From Rhynchopus sp. YZ270_cl-10 (Eukaryota; Euglenozoa; Diplonemea; Diplonemida; Diplonemidae): a stretch of DNA of 64,000 nucleotides. The notes beneath the pieces are model-generated. The model was not told the origin of the DNA. It worked only from the letters and a program-made list of their open reading frames with translations, and ran no database searches. The position numbers and the translations under genes were made by a program. This document shows, one piece after another, positions 44,426 through 55,486 of this stretch. Location: assembly GCA_964035575.1 (NCBI GenBank), contig OZ037877.1, positions 496,001-560,000 on the forward strand, in the 5' to 3' direction. Position 1 is the first letter of the stretch. Each line of letters opens with the position of its first letter.

Positions 44426-45597
44426 CTTCTGGGCGAGCCCTGCACTGCTGCTGAGGAGTCGAAGGTCTGCGCCACCTCTTGGAAGCGGTGCTGCGAGGCA
44501 CGCAGCTGGTCCTTCTGGCGCTCAAGCTTGATCTCCTGCTCAAGGAGGTCACGCTCCTGCTGCTCGAGCAGGTGGCGCCTGTTGCCTGCCTCACGTGTCC
44601 TGTTCTCCACCTCCCCAAACTGCTGCTGAATCATCTGCGCCTCACGCGCACACTCCTCAATCTGTCTCCTCAGGTCCGCATCCCTCTGACGGTTCCTATC
44701 CAACTGGTCTTGGATCAGCTGGCGGTCGTGCTTCATCTGCTCCTCATCCACCGTATCCCTGCCCCTGTAGTACATCACCTCAAGAGTGTTCGGGTACAGA
44801 TCCGCCCAGGTGTTCCACTCATTCCAGTCAAGCCGGTTGTCTCTGTTTGCGTCTCCCTTTGAGAAGAGCTCTTGGCACGTTGCAGAGCTGAAGTCAATGC
44901 CGCGTGCACGGAAGCCGCGCTCAAGCTCGCCGAGCTCGACGTAGCCTTTCTGTTGGGTGTCGAGCTCGCGGAACACTGCCTGCACCTTCTGGTCTTTGGG
45001 GACATTCGCACGCTCCCCTGCGGCCTGTGCACTGCCGACCGGCTGTCCGCCGTTGTACGGAGCCATTGCCTGCATCGGCGCCATGGCGACTGGTGGTGCT
45101 GAGTTGAAGGTCTGGTGTGCCGGCTGGAACGCTGGGGGTTGCTGAACCTGGTACGGCGCGGCAACCGGGGCAACGACAGGGGGTGGCTGCTGGTAGAGCT
45201 GCTGTGGTGCTGCGGAGGGCACGGCTGTGGGGGAGACGGGGACACCTGGTGCAGGGCCGGTGTGTGGTGGGCGTGGTGCGGGGAGGTCCTTCTGCAGGTC
45301 GACGTGCCATGCGGACTGCGGTTGGAAGACGTACAGCTGGTCGTACTCATGCAGCTGCGAGCTGTTGACCAGGTCCATCCACTTCAGGTAAGTGTCGTCG
45401 TAGATCTGGATGCGCACCACCTTCACCTCCGCCACCGGAAACCCAGGCGGCCTGATGAACGCCGCCTCCTGCTCAAACACCTTCTCGATGACACGGGTCA
45501 GCTCGTTCACAGTCGGCTGCGCTGCGAACGGCACCTCCAGGTTCACCTTGTTCCCATACAGGTCCGCACACACCAAGAGGGTGAACATATTGCTCAT
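44426..45597 (-). CDS. EF-hand and coiled-coil protein with conserved N-terminal domain, 3' end unresolved
   Basis: The frame begins at the ATG 45597. Residues 1-100 form a conserved beta-rich domain (FTLLVCADLYGNKVNLEV, IQIYDDTYLKWMDLVNSSQL) that I have seen at the start of EF-hand proteins in many flagellated protists. Residues 105-195 are Pro/Gln/Ala-rich linker. Two EF-hands follow: DTQQKGYVELGE (213-224) and canonical DANRDNRLDWNE (249-260), so calcium binding is likely at least in the second. Residues 280-377 are coiled coil. A GTATGT donor at 44425 after AGAAG, in phase 2, suggests another exon downstream that I could not place; unspliced, the frame stops at 44401. A flagellar or cytoskeletal role is inference. 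Confidence 0.75.
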
Positions 45598-45790
45598 CGT
45601 GCCACTCTGTGCTTAGAGTGCTGTTCCCTGTGAAGGTGGTGACGGTGAAGAAGTCAGGGGGGTGTTATTACCGGTCGGTCTGCCAGACCGAGCAAATCAG
45701 TGGGGTTTTTGAAGAGAAAAAAAAAGTTGTAAAAATCCCAAACAACGATTTCTTCTATTCAGTTTCTGTACTTTATTGTTCTCAGCCTAC

Positions 45791-46131
45791 ATGTTCACCC
45801 CTGCGAGCCTCAAGGCCGCACTGGCCAATCGGAGCCCACGTGCCCTGAGGTCTGTATGTGTCCATCGCCAGAGCTGTCCACCACAAAGCTCCGCAAGCTG
45901 GCCAACACCTCCTGGTGGATTGGGTCGTCCAAACAAATGACCGAGTAGGCGGTGTTTATCGAACTCAGAGGCTAGGTCGAATTCGAGATGGCAGAACTTT
46001 CCGACGAGGCAGACAGGCAGATGATTGTGTCCTTCATGGATGCCCGCTCCTCGTTCATGTCCAGAAATGCCACCGCCTACTGCGAAGAAGGAAAACCGAC
46101 GATTCCGCGTGAGGAGAGTAAAAGGTTGTAA
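45791..46131 (+). CDS. Candidate small spliced gene, 72 residues
   Basis: Exon 1, 45791-45853, begins ATG and encodes MFTPASLKAALANRSPRALR plus Ser, ending at a GTATGTG donor. Exon 2, 45976-46131, follows a CTAG acceptor and encodes VEFEMAELSDEADRQMIVSF to a TAA. Both junctions are phase 0, as is usual here. It is transcribed away from the EF-hand gene across a 193-bp shared upstream region. No homologue recognised. Support is the donor, the phase and the protein-like acidic composition only. Confidence 0.4.
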
Positions 46132-46139
46132 GGTAATGA

Positions 46140-48981
46140 TACTAAGCCTCGCAGATTAGTCTGAGCGAGCGAGAGAGAGAGAGATTGAAAAGTGCCGACA
46201 TCTCATGGTGGAATGCAAAATAAAGTTGACTCAATAAGCCAATGCACAAAAAAAGGGGGAAGTGACGTGAGGTTATAAAAAAAGGAGGAATGGGGGGTAT
46301 CTTTTGTTTGCCACTTAATATGTGAAAAATGAAACAACGTTTGACCTTTTTGTTGTCGCTCAGGGGGGGGAGAATCTCTCGGGGAGGGGGGCAATCTGTA
46401 TAGGATAAGGTGAGAGACGCCCTACATAAAAACAAATAAAATCCCATAAAAACAAAGCCGTGTGGTGTGCTTCATTGAGTTGTGTCGACACCCGAGGTAT
46501 GGGCTCAACTATTGTGTGTTATTTTTTTTTGTGTTTTGCTTTTGCATTTTTTGCTAGTAGTACTCACAGTCACCTGTTCTCGTACATATAGAATTGATCG
46601 AAACCAACCTTCGTTACAACGCTGACAAATAGGTGTCGAATTCTGTTTGACGCAAAGTGAGGAACAAGACAACTCCTGTTCTTGAATCACTATAAAAAAA
46701 ATAAATTTAAAAAGGAAGCGTAAAAGAAACAATGATGTGGCAAAAAACACTCTTGGAAAAGTCTTATTTTCCTATCCCACAAAAACTAAAAATTCAATAA
46801 CGTTGTTGGGGGGGGGTTCGGGAAATGGAAGGGAGGGGGTGGCAAACCAAAGAGAATCCGAGTACACGCATGTGTGGTTCACATAGGGGGCGTGTATTGT
46901 TTTGATTGGTTCTGTTGGGTTTGCTGCATTTTTTTTTTTTTGGTAATTTATTGGATAAGTGCAGCTGCCATAAATATTATAGACAGTCTTCACTGTACAG
47001 TGTTACACTCATATCACCCAAAAGAAGGTCGGCATTCTGCACAACAACATCACCTGATAACAGGCTACGTTTTTTTTTACCCCTTAATCGATACTCTCTC
47101 GCCATGAAAAAGGGGTACAACCTTTTTGTAGCTTTGTCATTGTGCATAAACCTCCCACACAGAGATGGGTCACGAATGGCACCTTTTGATTGTTTTTTGT
47201 TTTTTTTGTTTTTTGCTTTTTGTTGGAAATGTGTTGGAGTAAAAGTAGATATTTACTGTGTGGGGATATTCGGAAAAGGGTGGGGGGGTACAAAAAAAAG
47301 TAGAGTTGAAATACAAAGCCCCTCTCGTGAACAGTGTACCTTTGGTACACGACCGGCTGTATCGAAAAAAAAAAAAAAAACAAAAAAATGATTACGACGA
47401 TTTTTGAAAGAAGGACTATCGGTTGTGCGCTCAAGGAAAACAATAAAGATGCAACAAAAAAAAATGTGTTAAAACTGAAGTCAGGTTGTTGTGGTCAACT
47501 GAGGACTCAAAGAACAAGCAAGCTTCTGTCTTTTTTTTCAATCCGTTTTTTTTTTTTTTTTTTTTTTTTTTTTCACGGGTCGGGAAAGATCTTTTTTTTT
47601 TTTTTTTTTTTCGAGAAAAAAAATCCTCTTCTCCCGAAAAAAAAAAAAAAAAAAAAGATTTTTGGGAGAAAAAAAAAAAGAGAAAAGATTTGAAAATCCT
47701 GGGAAAATCCTGAAAAAATCCTGAAAAATCCTGGAAAAATCCATGAAATTTCATGAAAAATCTCGAGATCTTGAGAAATCTTTGAAAAAAAAAAAAAAGA
47801 TTTTCAAAATCTTTTTTTTTTTTTCCCCCAAAAAGATTTTTCAAAATCCCAAAAATCTTTTTTATCTTTTTTTTGAGAAAAAAAAGATTTTCAAGATCTT
47901 TTTCATCTTTTTTTCTCTTTTTTTCCTTTTTTTTCCTTTTTTTTCCAGGATTTTTCAAAGATCTCAAAGATCTCGAGAGATCCTGAAAAAAAAAGACAAA
48001 AATCCTGAAAATCTTGATTTTTTTTTTTTTTTCTCCCGAGATTCTCGAAAAAAGACAAAAAAATACAAAAGATCTTTCCTGACCCGTGTTTTTTTTGTTT
48101 GCCTGCAGCGCTGCCTCCAATCTTTTGAATTGAAAATAAGTTGTTTTATCAAAAATAAAAAATATTAACACGCTGGTAAGATGAACTTAAGCTTTAAGCG
48201 CGCTTACTTTTCATCTCTATTACAATAAAACAAAACAAAAGATCAGTTTATAAGATGACCCTAAGCCTCTCATGCTTAGTCTGCTTAGATTACTTAATGT
48301 TTTGAACATTGGTTATCCATCAATCATGCTGAGCCACCTACAAAAAAATGACGGGGAGAAACGTGGGCATAATAAAATCACTGAAGCTATTCTGGCTACA
48401 GTATAAAAGCTTAATGCATAAGAAGCAATATCAATAAAAGGCAGCAAATCACAAAAAATATACACACGGAGGAATGAGGGGGCATTAAAACAAAACTTTC
48501 TTTTTCCAAAAAAAAGAAAAAGAACTTGAAAGATGACTGAATGCATGGGGGTGCAGCGCAATGCACATTTCCTTTCCTTCCTTTACCCCACCCCTTCCAC
48601 AAAATCGTTATCGTTTTGTACCTCAGCTTTCTAGCACAATTGAAACAGGGGGAACTGGCTGACCTAACAAGAGGGGGGAAAGGGGGGGGTGAAGCACAAA
48701 GGGAAGCTTGGAGTGCGTAGGCTCCTCTTCTGTACAAACACTGTAAAGGGCTTGGGTAGGGGGGGATAGGAAGCTTGGGACACACGGAGTAGAAAAAACA
48801 AAAAAGAGTAAAATAAAAAGACGTCGACACTCTGAGGAAAGCTAAAAAAAAATGGCATAAAAAAAAAAGCATAAACACACGGTTCTCCGTCGTTCCAAGA
48901 CCCTACCGCCCTACCCGTACCCCATGTTTCTTTGTTCGCTATAGGTTGTGAGATTGCAGTAGGTACCTTACCCTCGTTGAA
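46140..48981. other. AT-rich intergenic stretch with homopolymer-rich block
   Basis: 47540-48060 is dominated by runs of A, T and imperfect GATTTTTC/GAAAAATC inverted motifs with palindromic CTCGAGATC, GAGATCTC and GATCTTTTTC pieces. Around 47315-47360 is a copy of the CCCTCTCGTGAACAGTG repeat. 48240-48290 has TAAGATGACCCTAAGCCTC with a CTAAGC/GCTTAG hairpin. No gene recognised. Confidence 0.5.
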
Positions 48982-49019
48982 TTGGCCTTGAGGTTTTGTG
49001 TTGTGGAGTGTGACGTGGT

Positions 49020-52000
49020 CTACTTGAGTGTCATGTTCTTGATCTCCACCTGTGCCATTTTGTTGCGCTGTGTGACAGCCAGCGGTGTCGTGGTGGATCT
49101 GTACTTCGATGCTTCCAGTCCAGAGTCCTTTGCAGCTGCGTGCAGGGCAAGCTCCACAGCCTCCACGGCGGCATACGTCAGGGTCAGCGGTGGCTCACCG
49201 ATGGCCCTGCCTCCTCCCGCGGTGATCTGGTTCACAGGCTCCTCAGGGAGGGTCACGTTCAGCTCAGTCGGGATCTCCCATGGTGTGGGGATCACGTACT
49301 CATCCCAGTTCATCGAACCGTCCTTTGCGTAGTCCACACTCTCCGTCATGTTCAGACCCATGCCCATCACAAACGCACCCTCCACCTGTCCGATGTCCAC
49401 AATCGGGTTCACAGAGCGGCCCAGGTCGTACGTGATGTCGGCACGGTCAAAGTCGACCTGTCCTGTGAGGACGTCAAGGGTTGCCTCAATTGCAACAACT
49501 CCGTACGTGCAGTACACAACAGGGTTCTTGTCTGTGACGGGGCCCGCAATGCCGACATCCTCACACAGAATCGAGAGGGAGATCCCCATTTCGTACGCCT
49601 TCGCAATGACCTCAGCCCACGACCCTGTGGGGATCAGCTTGCGCACAGGCTTCAGGCGCTCCTCAATCTGCGAGCATGCGTACTTCGCTGCCCACGTGGC
49701 CATCTCGGAGCCAACACTTCCTCCAGTCACGTCGTCAGCAGGTGTGTCCTTCTCTGTACCAATGACAGACGTGTCCTGCTCCAGGATCTTGATCTGGTTC
49801 AGCGAGATCGAGAAGAAGTACGCAATCACCTGCACAAGCTTCGTCGTCAGACCCTGGCCCATCTCAGTTCCTCCGCTCATCACGTTCACAGTTCCGTCCT
49901 TTGCAATCTTCATGCTGATGTCCATCGAGGGCACGTTCGAGGCCTGTGTGTTTCCGTTGTAGCACACAGTGAACTTCGAGGCAACCAGACTGATTCCCTT
50001 CTTCGTCCACTTGTTGGCAGCGTTGTGAGCCTGCACTGCCTGCGAACGGGCAGCGAAGTTCGAGTCTCCCTTGGTCTGTGCCCACAGCTGGTCAATGTCC
50101 CAGTTCTTCAGGGGCACGTCGTACGGTGTAACATCGTTCTTCTTGTAGAAGTTGATCTGACGGACGACGTAGGGCTCCACACCCAGGGAGAGTGCGATGC
50201 TGGTGATGACACGCTCCATGAAGTAGATCCCAGGCACCCAGCCAGGTCCACGCATGGATGTGTTGGTGGGGACGTCGGTCTTGCAGACAACACCGTCGAT
50301 CTTCCATGCGTCAACTTTGTAGCAGTTGTCGAAGGCGAGCAGAAGCTGCTGAATGCTGCCAGCACAGTCCGGTCCGGTACCGCTGTTGACATACGGCTGC
50401 ATGGCAACGTACTTGATGACTCCCTCCTTCGTGAATCCGTACTGCATGTCACACTCGAAGTCAGGACGCCAGCCAAGTGAACGCATGTTGGTGCCCTGCT
50501 CGTAGATCAGCGACACAGGCACCTTCACAGCGTGTGCACACACAGCAGCAAGACTCGCGACCGGCATCGAGTTCGCAAGCTTTCCTCCAAATCCACCACC
50601 ACAGCGCCTGTTCTTCACCACAACGTCCACACTCCCACCAAGGGCAGCCTTTGCGGCCGCAGCAGTGAACGTTGGCATCTGTGTGGCAGAGTGCACAACC
50701 ATGGGACCCTCGTTGCTCGGGATGGCGTACGCTGACTGTGTCTCCATGTGGAAGTGGTACTGCTGCTTCATCGCCCACGTGTCCTTCTCGTTGAAGTCAC
50801 TCTCCGACTGTGCCTTCGACATGTCTCCAGTCGCCAAGTGGTAGCTGTCGTCATCAGGATGGTACGATCCTACCCTCCTTGCGTCGGCAACGTTGTACAG
50901 CAGGTCTGTCTTAACACCTGTGTACGTAACCTTGATCAGCTCTGCCGCAAGCACCGCTCCTGCAGGTGTCGTGGCAAGCGCAACCACGAGAGGCTGGCCC
51001 ATGTACTTCACCTCACCGTCAGCAAGGAGTGCCTTGCTGTTGTCACCAACATCGGCAGCTGCAGTGTGGCCCTTGTAGCCTGGCACCTTTGCAATCACAG
51101 CACTGTCGTCAACTGTTGGGAGTGCAGTGATGTTAAATGATGAAGGAATAGATACAAATTGCACAAATTGCAAAATTACAATAAATACAGAGAACTGCAC
51201 GAACTATACGAAAATGACATTCACCCCAAGAATCACAACCACACGACACAGTCACTCACAGTGTATGCACACCACACTAAACAGAGGATCATATCCACCA
51301 AAGTGAAGCCAACACAAAACCCAAAAGCACATACCAGTGAACGAAGCTGCGACTGCTGTGGCCAGGACTGGTGCTCCGTGCAGTGCGTTTGCTGCAAGTG
51401 GGATGTTCTGCAGAAGAGTTCAGGTGGTGTGGAAGGTGGAAGTGTGGTGATACGCCAACAAAGTGAATAATGATAAACAGTGTCCCAACACACATGCATG
51501 CTGCACGACATGCACACCCGCATCTGTCCTCCTATGCATGCACATACCTGGATGTACTCAGCCTCTCCCGTCACCTGCTTCAAGCCGTCAATCTTCGGCA
51601 GTGGCATGTTCAGCGGTGCCCTGTGCAGTGCAGTGTCGTGGTGTGGGTCATGTGCCATGTCAAGGTAAATAAACTTTCCAACAGTCACATAACAAACACG
51701 GAAGGGGTAAAAACTAAGGTGGATTAACAAACTCACTTCACTCTGAATAATCACATATTTTCTGGATACTGACATTGAGGCAACAAGGATACCAGAAAAA
51801 AAATAATAAAAGCAAACAAACACATACACACTTGCGTCCTGCAAGAAGGACTGCTTGCCACTTGTGAGTCCCTTCTCCAGCCACGAGCGCTTCCCCGACT
51901 CAAGGTTCGACGGAAGCGAAGGCTGCAACGAAAGGAAGAACTTGTAGAAGTACGACACACACAGCCTTTTGCGGAAGTCCACGTCACCGTGCGACCCAAT

Positions 52001-53707
52001 TGGGGTCAGCGTCTGCGAGAGCTGTGTTGCTGCTGCCTGGAACCTGGCCTCGTCGCTCACAGACGCACCCGCAAGCCCGCTCTCCACAGCAGCCACACGT
52101 GTCGGCAGTTTTCCGATACCGTTGAACACCATCACAATGCTCTTGATCACACCGTTCTCCACGTCCGCACCCATCATCGCTGCCGCAAAGGCCTCAGAGT
52201 AGATGTGGCGCTGTGCAGTGCGGTACGTCGCAAAGGTCTGTGTCGGTGTCGAGAACGGGAGCAGGAACGACTGCAGGTAGCTGTACGACAGGTCCTCTGC
52301 GTACAGCGACGCAATCGGCACAGTCTTCGCCACACCACCGCGCACGAACGTCACAGTTGCGCCCGCAGCCTCAAGCATCATCGGCCACTCTGTCGGGAAC
52401 GGGTTGGCCTGGTGCTCGTATGCAAGCATCACGTTGCCTCCCACAGTCCCCATGTTCCGGATGTTGCCTCCGGGCGACAGGTGTCCGTGTCTCACAATCT
52501 CCCTGATGGCGTGTGTCTCGTTCTCAGAGTTGTGCTTCGCCACATACTCCAGAAGCGACAGCACGTCTGTGATCGACGCAGACGCCCCAATCCTCACACC
52601 GCCACTCTCAACACCACACTTCAGCAGCGTCGCCACACCGCCAATCGACACACGTGCCGAGGGCAGACGCTCCGGCCACAGACCCTTGCTTGTGTGTCCT
52701 GCAACAAGGAAGTAGTCCTTCTTGCCCTGTGTCTGCAGGTCCCCCAGCGTCTTCACCAGCTCCGCCTCCGTCGTCACCTCCGTCCACATCGTCCCTGTGT
52801 TGTCCGCACCCACAAGGTTCCCTGTCGTTGTGGGCACAGTGGGACGCGGTGCACTCGTCTGCTTCCCTGCGAACGTCTTGTACGTCTGCAGGATGGGGCG
52901 GTACCCAGTGCAGCGGCAGTAGTTTGCGTCCACCATCTTGTCCAGCTGCTCTGCCGTGAAGGGCTCCGCAGTGTCCGCCAGACGCGAGTACAGGTTCATC
53001 ACCATCCCCACAGAGCAGAACCCACACTGCGTCCCAGAGTTGTCTGCAAGCGCAGTCTGCACAGCGTGCGGCTTCTCCGTCGTCCCAATGCCCGTCCCCG
53101 TCGTGATCGCCATCCCGTTGCAGCTCAGGATCGGACGCAGACACGTGTTGAACGACCTGCTCGTCGTCTTCCCCAGTGTCCCGTTGTTGAACGTCAACAT
53201 CGCCACACACGACCCACACCGGCCCACACCGCACGACCTGCGTGCACCAGAGTTCGGCACGTTTGCCGCAATCCAGTCGTGCACCGACAGGCTTGCTGTG
53301 ATGTTCGCTGTCTTGATGTTGATTGTGTACGGCTTTCCGTTCACAGTGAAGCTGCACACCTCCGACACTGCAGCCACGGGGCGTGGTGCGATTGTGGCCA
53401 CTGCCACTGCTGCCTTCGCCTGCTGCTGCTGCTGCGGCTGCTGCTTCTGCACAACAGGTGCAGCAGGCTTCTGCACAGCAGGTGCCGCCTGCTTCGCCGC
53501 TGGCTTCTGCACAACAAGCTTCGCGTTCCGCACCTTGATGTACCCGTTCTGCCCGTCACGCGTCACCACACGCAGGTGCTCGCCCTCACGACGCACAAGC
53601 CCCACAACCGTCCCGTTCGGCAGCATCGCACTGTGCGCCTCCCCGACAGCAGGGCGGAACGCCACTGCTGGGTGGCCGTCTGCCTGGTTCAGCATCACGC
53701 ATTGCAT
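49020..53707 (-). CDS. Xanthine dehydrogenase/aldehyde oxidase family molybdo-flavoenzyme, four exons
   Basis: Minus-strand exons are 53707-51828, 51620-51548, 51407-51335 and 51112-49020, with GTATG donors and phases 2, 0 and 1, giving 1372 residues. Residues 1-66 look like an SH3-type beta domain, followed by a Gln/Ala/Pro linker, which is extra to the family. 2Fe-2S centres use C159, C164, C167, C189 and C228, C231, C264, C266. The FAD domain follows (RHGHLSPGGNIRNMGTVGG). The molybdenum domains contain RCGGGFGGKL (845-854), MRGPGW (962-967) and GEPPLTLTYA with the catalytic Glu at 1315. By my alignment to bovine XDH, Glu802, Arg880 and Phe914 are Leu854, Gln931 and Pro965, so purine specificity is doubtful. 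It should hydroxylate heterocycles or aldehydes using Mo, 2Fe-2S and FAD. It carries no obvious targeting signal. Confidence 0.88.
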
Positions 53708-53967
53708 CTTGGATCACGTCTGCAAACCCTGGGGTGTGGTGTGGTTGCTAGGGTGCGGGCAAGGGAGAAGGTGGGGGTAGGTTTTGGGAAAGAAAAATCA
53801 AAAACAAACATTCGTCTTTTGTTAACCGCTGTTGTTTGCCATTGTCCATTCTCTGACGACAAAATCGCGTCTAACAATGGTACGTTTCTTATCAAAATAA
53901 AAGCAAAAAAAAGAGAATTCAGATGTGCAAATGCCTCACTCTTAATCGGACGCGGGCAAGAAATAAA

Positions 53968-54052
53968 AAGTGAAGTTGATAGTGCAAAACGCCTCTGGGA
54001 CGCAGGCACTGACACTCCGCGGGTTATCGAACCCGAGTGTTCCGCTTGGGTA
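53968..54052 (-). repeat. tRNA-arm-like hairpin repeat (family 2), copy 2
   Basis: On the minus strand ACACTCGGGTTCGATAACCC and the following GAGTGTC form a stem with the T-loop-like TTCGATA. The plus strand flank GTGAAGTTGATAGTGCAAAA matches the copy at 3408-3490. It lies just upstream of the molybdo-flavoenzyme gene. Confidence 0.6.
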
Positions 54053-54563
54053 AAAATGTAAAGTGGAAAAAAACGTTAAAGGTTGTGAGACGGCTATGAG
54101 AGGGAAGAGGGAAAATAGTAATTGCATCATATGCAATCAATAAATTGATAGTATATGGTGAGGGATCAACAAAAATGTTCCCATCTTTCTTTTTATGTGT
54201 GTTTTCAAAAAGAATGTAAAGAAAATAGACAAAAAGAAGAACATTTGACAGCACACGTTACAAAGTCTTTTCGCTACTTAGTGGTATCAGGCTTATCACT
54301 GAGGTTTGGAGACAGGGGTGGCTAGGGGTTGAAATATGCGACAAAATACAGAAGAAGCTGCATGAGCGGCAGCAACTGCCTGAGCGTGTCATGTGGATAC
54401 GAGCGCTGCTTCTTGTGGGGAGGCAACGCTCAAAGGGTTCGTGGTGCCATTCCGGTGGTGCGTTGACAATGTAGTACGCCACAGCGTTGCTGCGTTTTTT
54501 CAACAAACAGAAAGGCATTGTGTTGCAGAAGCTTTCTTGGAACATAGTGAATTCGCAGCGTCC

Positions 54564-54947
54564 TTAGTAATATTCAAGGGCACCTCGGGGGTAAGAAGTG
54601 ACAACAGCCACAGCGTTCAGCTTGGCTGATTCCCACTCAACGGGATCGTGGCGTGTCCAGTCGTTTTCGGCGACCTTGTTGCATGTTGTGCAGGTTGGGA
54701 GGATGAAGCAGTAGCCGTTCTTCCGCTGCAACCCTTTAATGAAGATATGAGCTCCGCATGTGGCGTTTTTACTGCAATTGTGTGTTTGGCAGATCGGCCA
54801 CTGACGCCCGGTGTGGTCCATCCAGAACTTCTTCCAGCTGGAATGCGTTTTACACTTATCCTTTGCGGAGCCAACCACATGGCTGATCAAGTCGTCTCTG
54901 TCAATGTCCAGCAGCTGACCTGTCTCATAAGGCATGGAACCGCTCAT
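54564..54947 (-). CDS. Small Cys/His zinc-binding protein, 127 residues
   Basis: The frame begins at the ATG 54947 (MSGSMPYETGQLLDIDRDDL) and stops at 54564. The central part reads WPICQTHNCSKNATCGAHIF, then CFILPTCTTCNK, the pattern C-x(4)-C...C-GAH...ILP-x-C-x(2)-C-N found in small HNH-like or zinc-ribbon proteins of unknown function in protists and bacteria. Whether it has nuclease activity cannot be told; the GAH and final CN positions would be the ones to compare. An upstream in-frame ATG at 55091 gives a hydrophobic extension that I consider 5' UTR. No intron is needed. Confidence 0.65.
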   Translation of the reverse strand: MSGSMPYETGQLLDIDRDDLISHVVGSAKDKCKTHSSWKKFWMDHTGRQWPICQTHNCSKNATCGAHIFIKGLQRKNGYCFILPTCTTCNKVAENDWTRHDPVEWESAKLNAVAVVTSYPRGALEYY

Positions 54948-55264
54948 TCTTGGTGTTGCTGGGCTGTTCTGTGTAGACTTGATATGTTTTTGGTATATTG
55001 GTATGCAGTGTGAAGAGAAAGTGAAAAAAGAGAGAAAAAGTGTGGTATCATTTTTTTTAAACTGGGGGTATATTTTGACCACGCTCCCCAAAAAAAAGGG
55101 TCCCCCACCTCACCAACGTTGGTTACTAACAGAACAGTCTTTTACACTCCGTCCTGTACGTCGCTTTTTTGTCCGTACTTTTTCTCCAATACCCACCCCA
55201 TTGCCTTACTTTGCTTGCGCTATTAAAAAAATGCGAAAATAAAAAGAAAGCTTGTTACCCCCAA

Positions 55265-55430
55265 AATAAGGTAAGCTGAGGTGATCCAGTTTCACACATT
55301 TTCACTTGGTTTCACACATTTTCACATGATTTCACACATTTTCACCTTGGTTTCACACGTTTTCACTTGTTTTCACACGTTTTCACGGTGTGAAAACGTG
55401 TGGAAAAGTGTGCGCTGGATCACCTCATAA
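55265..55430. repeat. TTTCACAC(A/G)TTTTCAC tandem repeats bounded by an inverted repeat
   Basis: Six to seven imperfect copies of a 20-bp unit built on TTTCACACATTTTCAC lie between GAGGTGATCCAG (about 55276) and CTGGATCACCTC (about 55414). The last units, ACACGTTTTCACGGTGTGAAAACGTGT, are palindromic. Confidence 0.75.
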
Positions 55431-55486
55431 GCAAGTAAAATCCACCTTTTGGTTTTAGACACGGCCGCTAACACGAGCTTTTTATT

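Noticed and set aside
47540-48170. 246-codon Lys/Phe-rich minus-strand frame
   Set aside because: Produced by A/T homopolymer runs; no domain or codon signal.
52608-53357. 249-codon minus-strand frame overlapping the molybdo-flavoenzyme
   Set aside because: Alternative frame of the same exon; the iron-sulfur Cys pattern exists only in the main frame.
49140-54061. Several long plus-strand frames opposite the molybdo-flavoenzyme gene
   Set aside because: They are shadows of a GC-rich coding region: composition is Arg/His-rich, without domains, and they end at unrelated positions.
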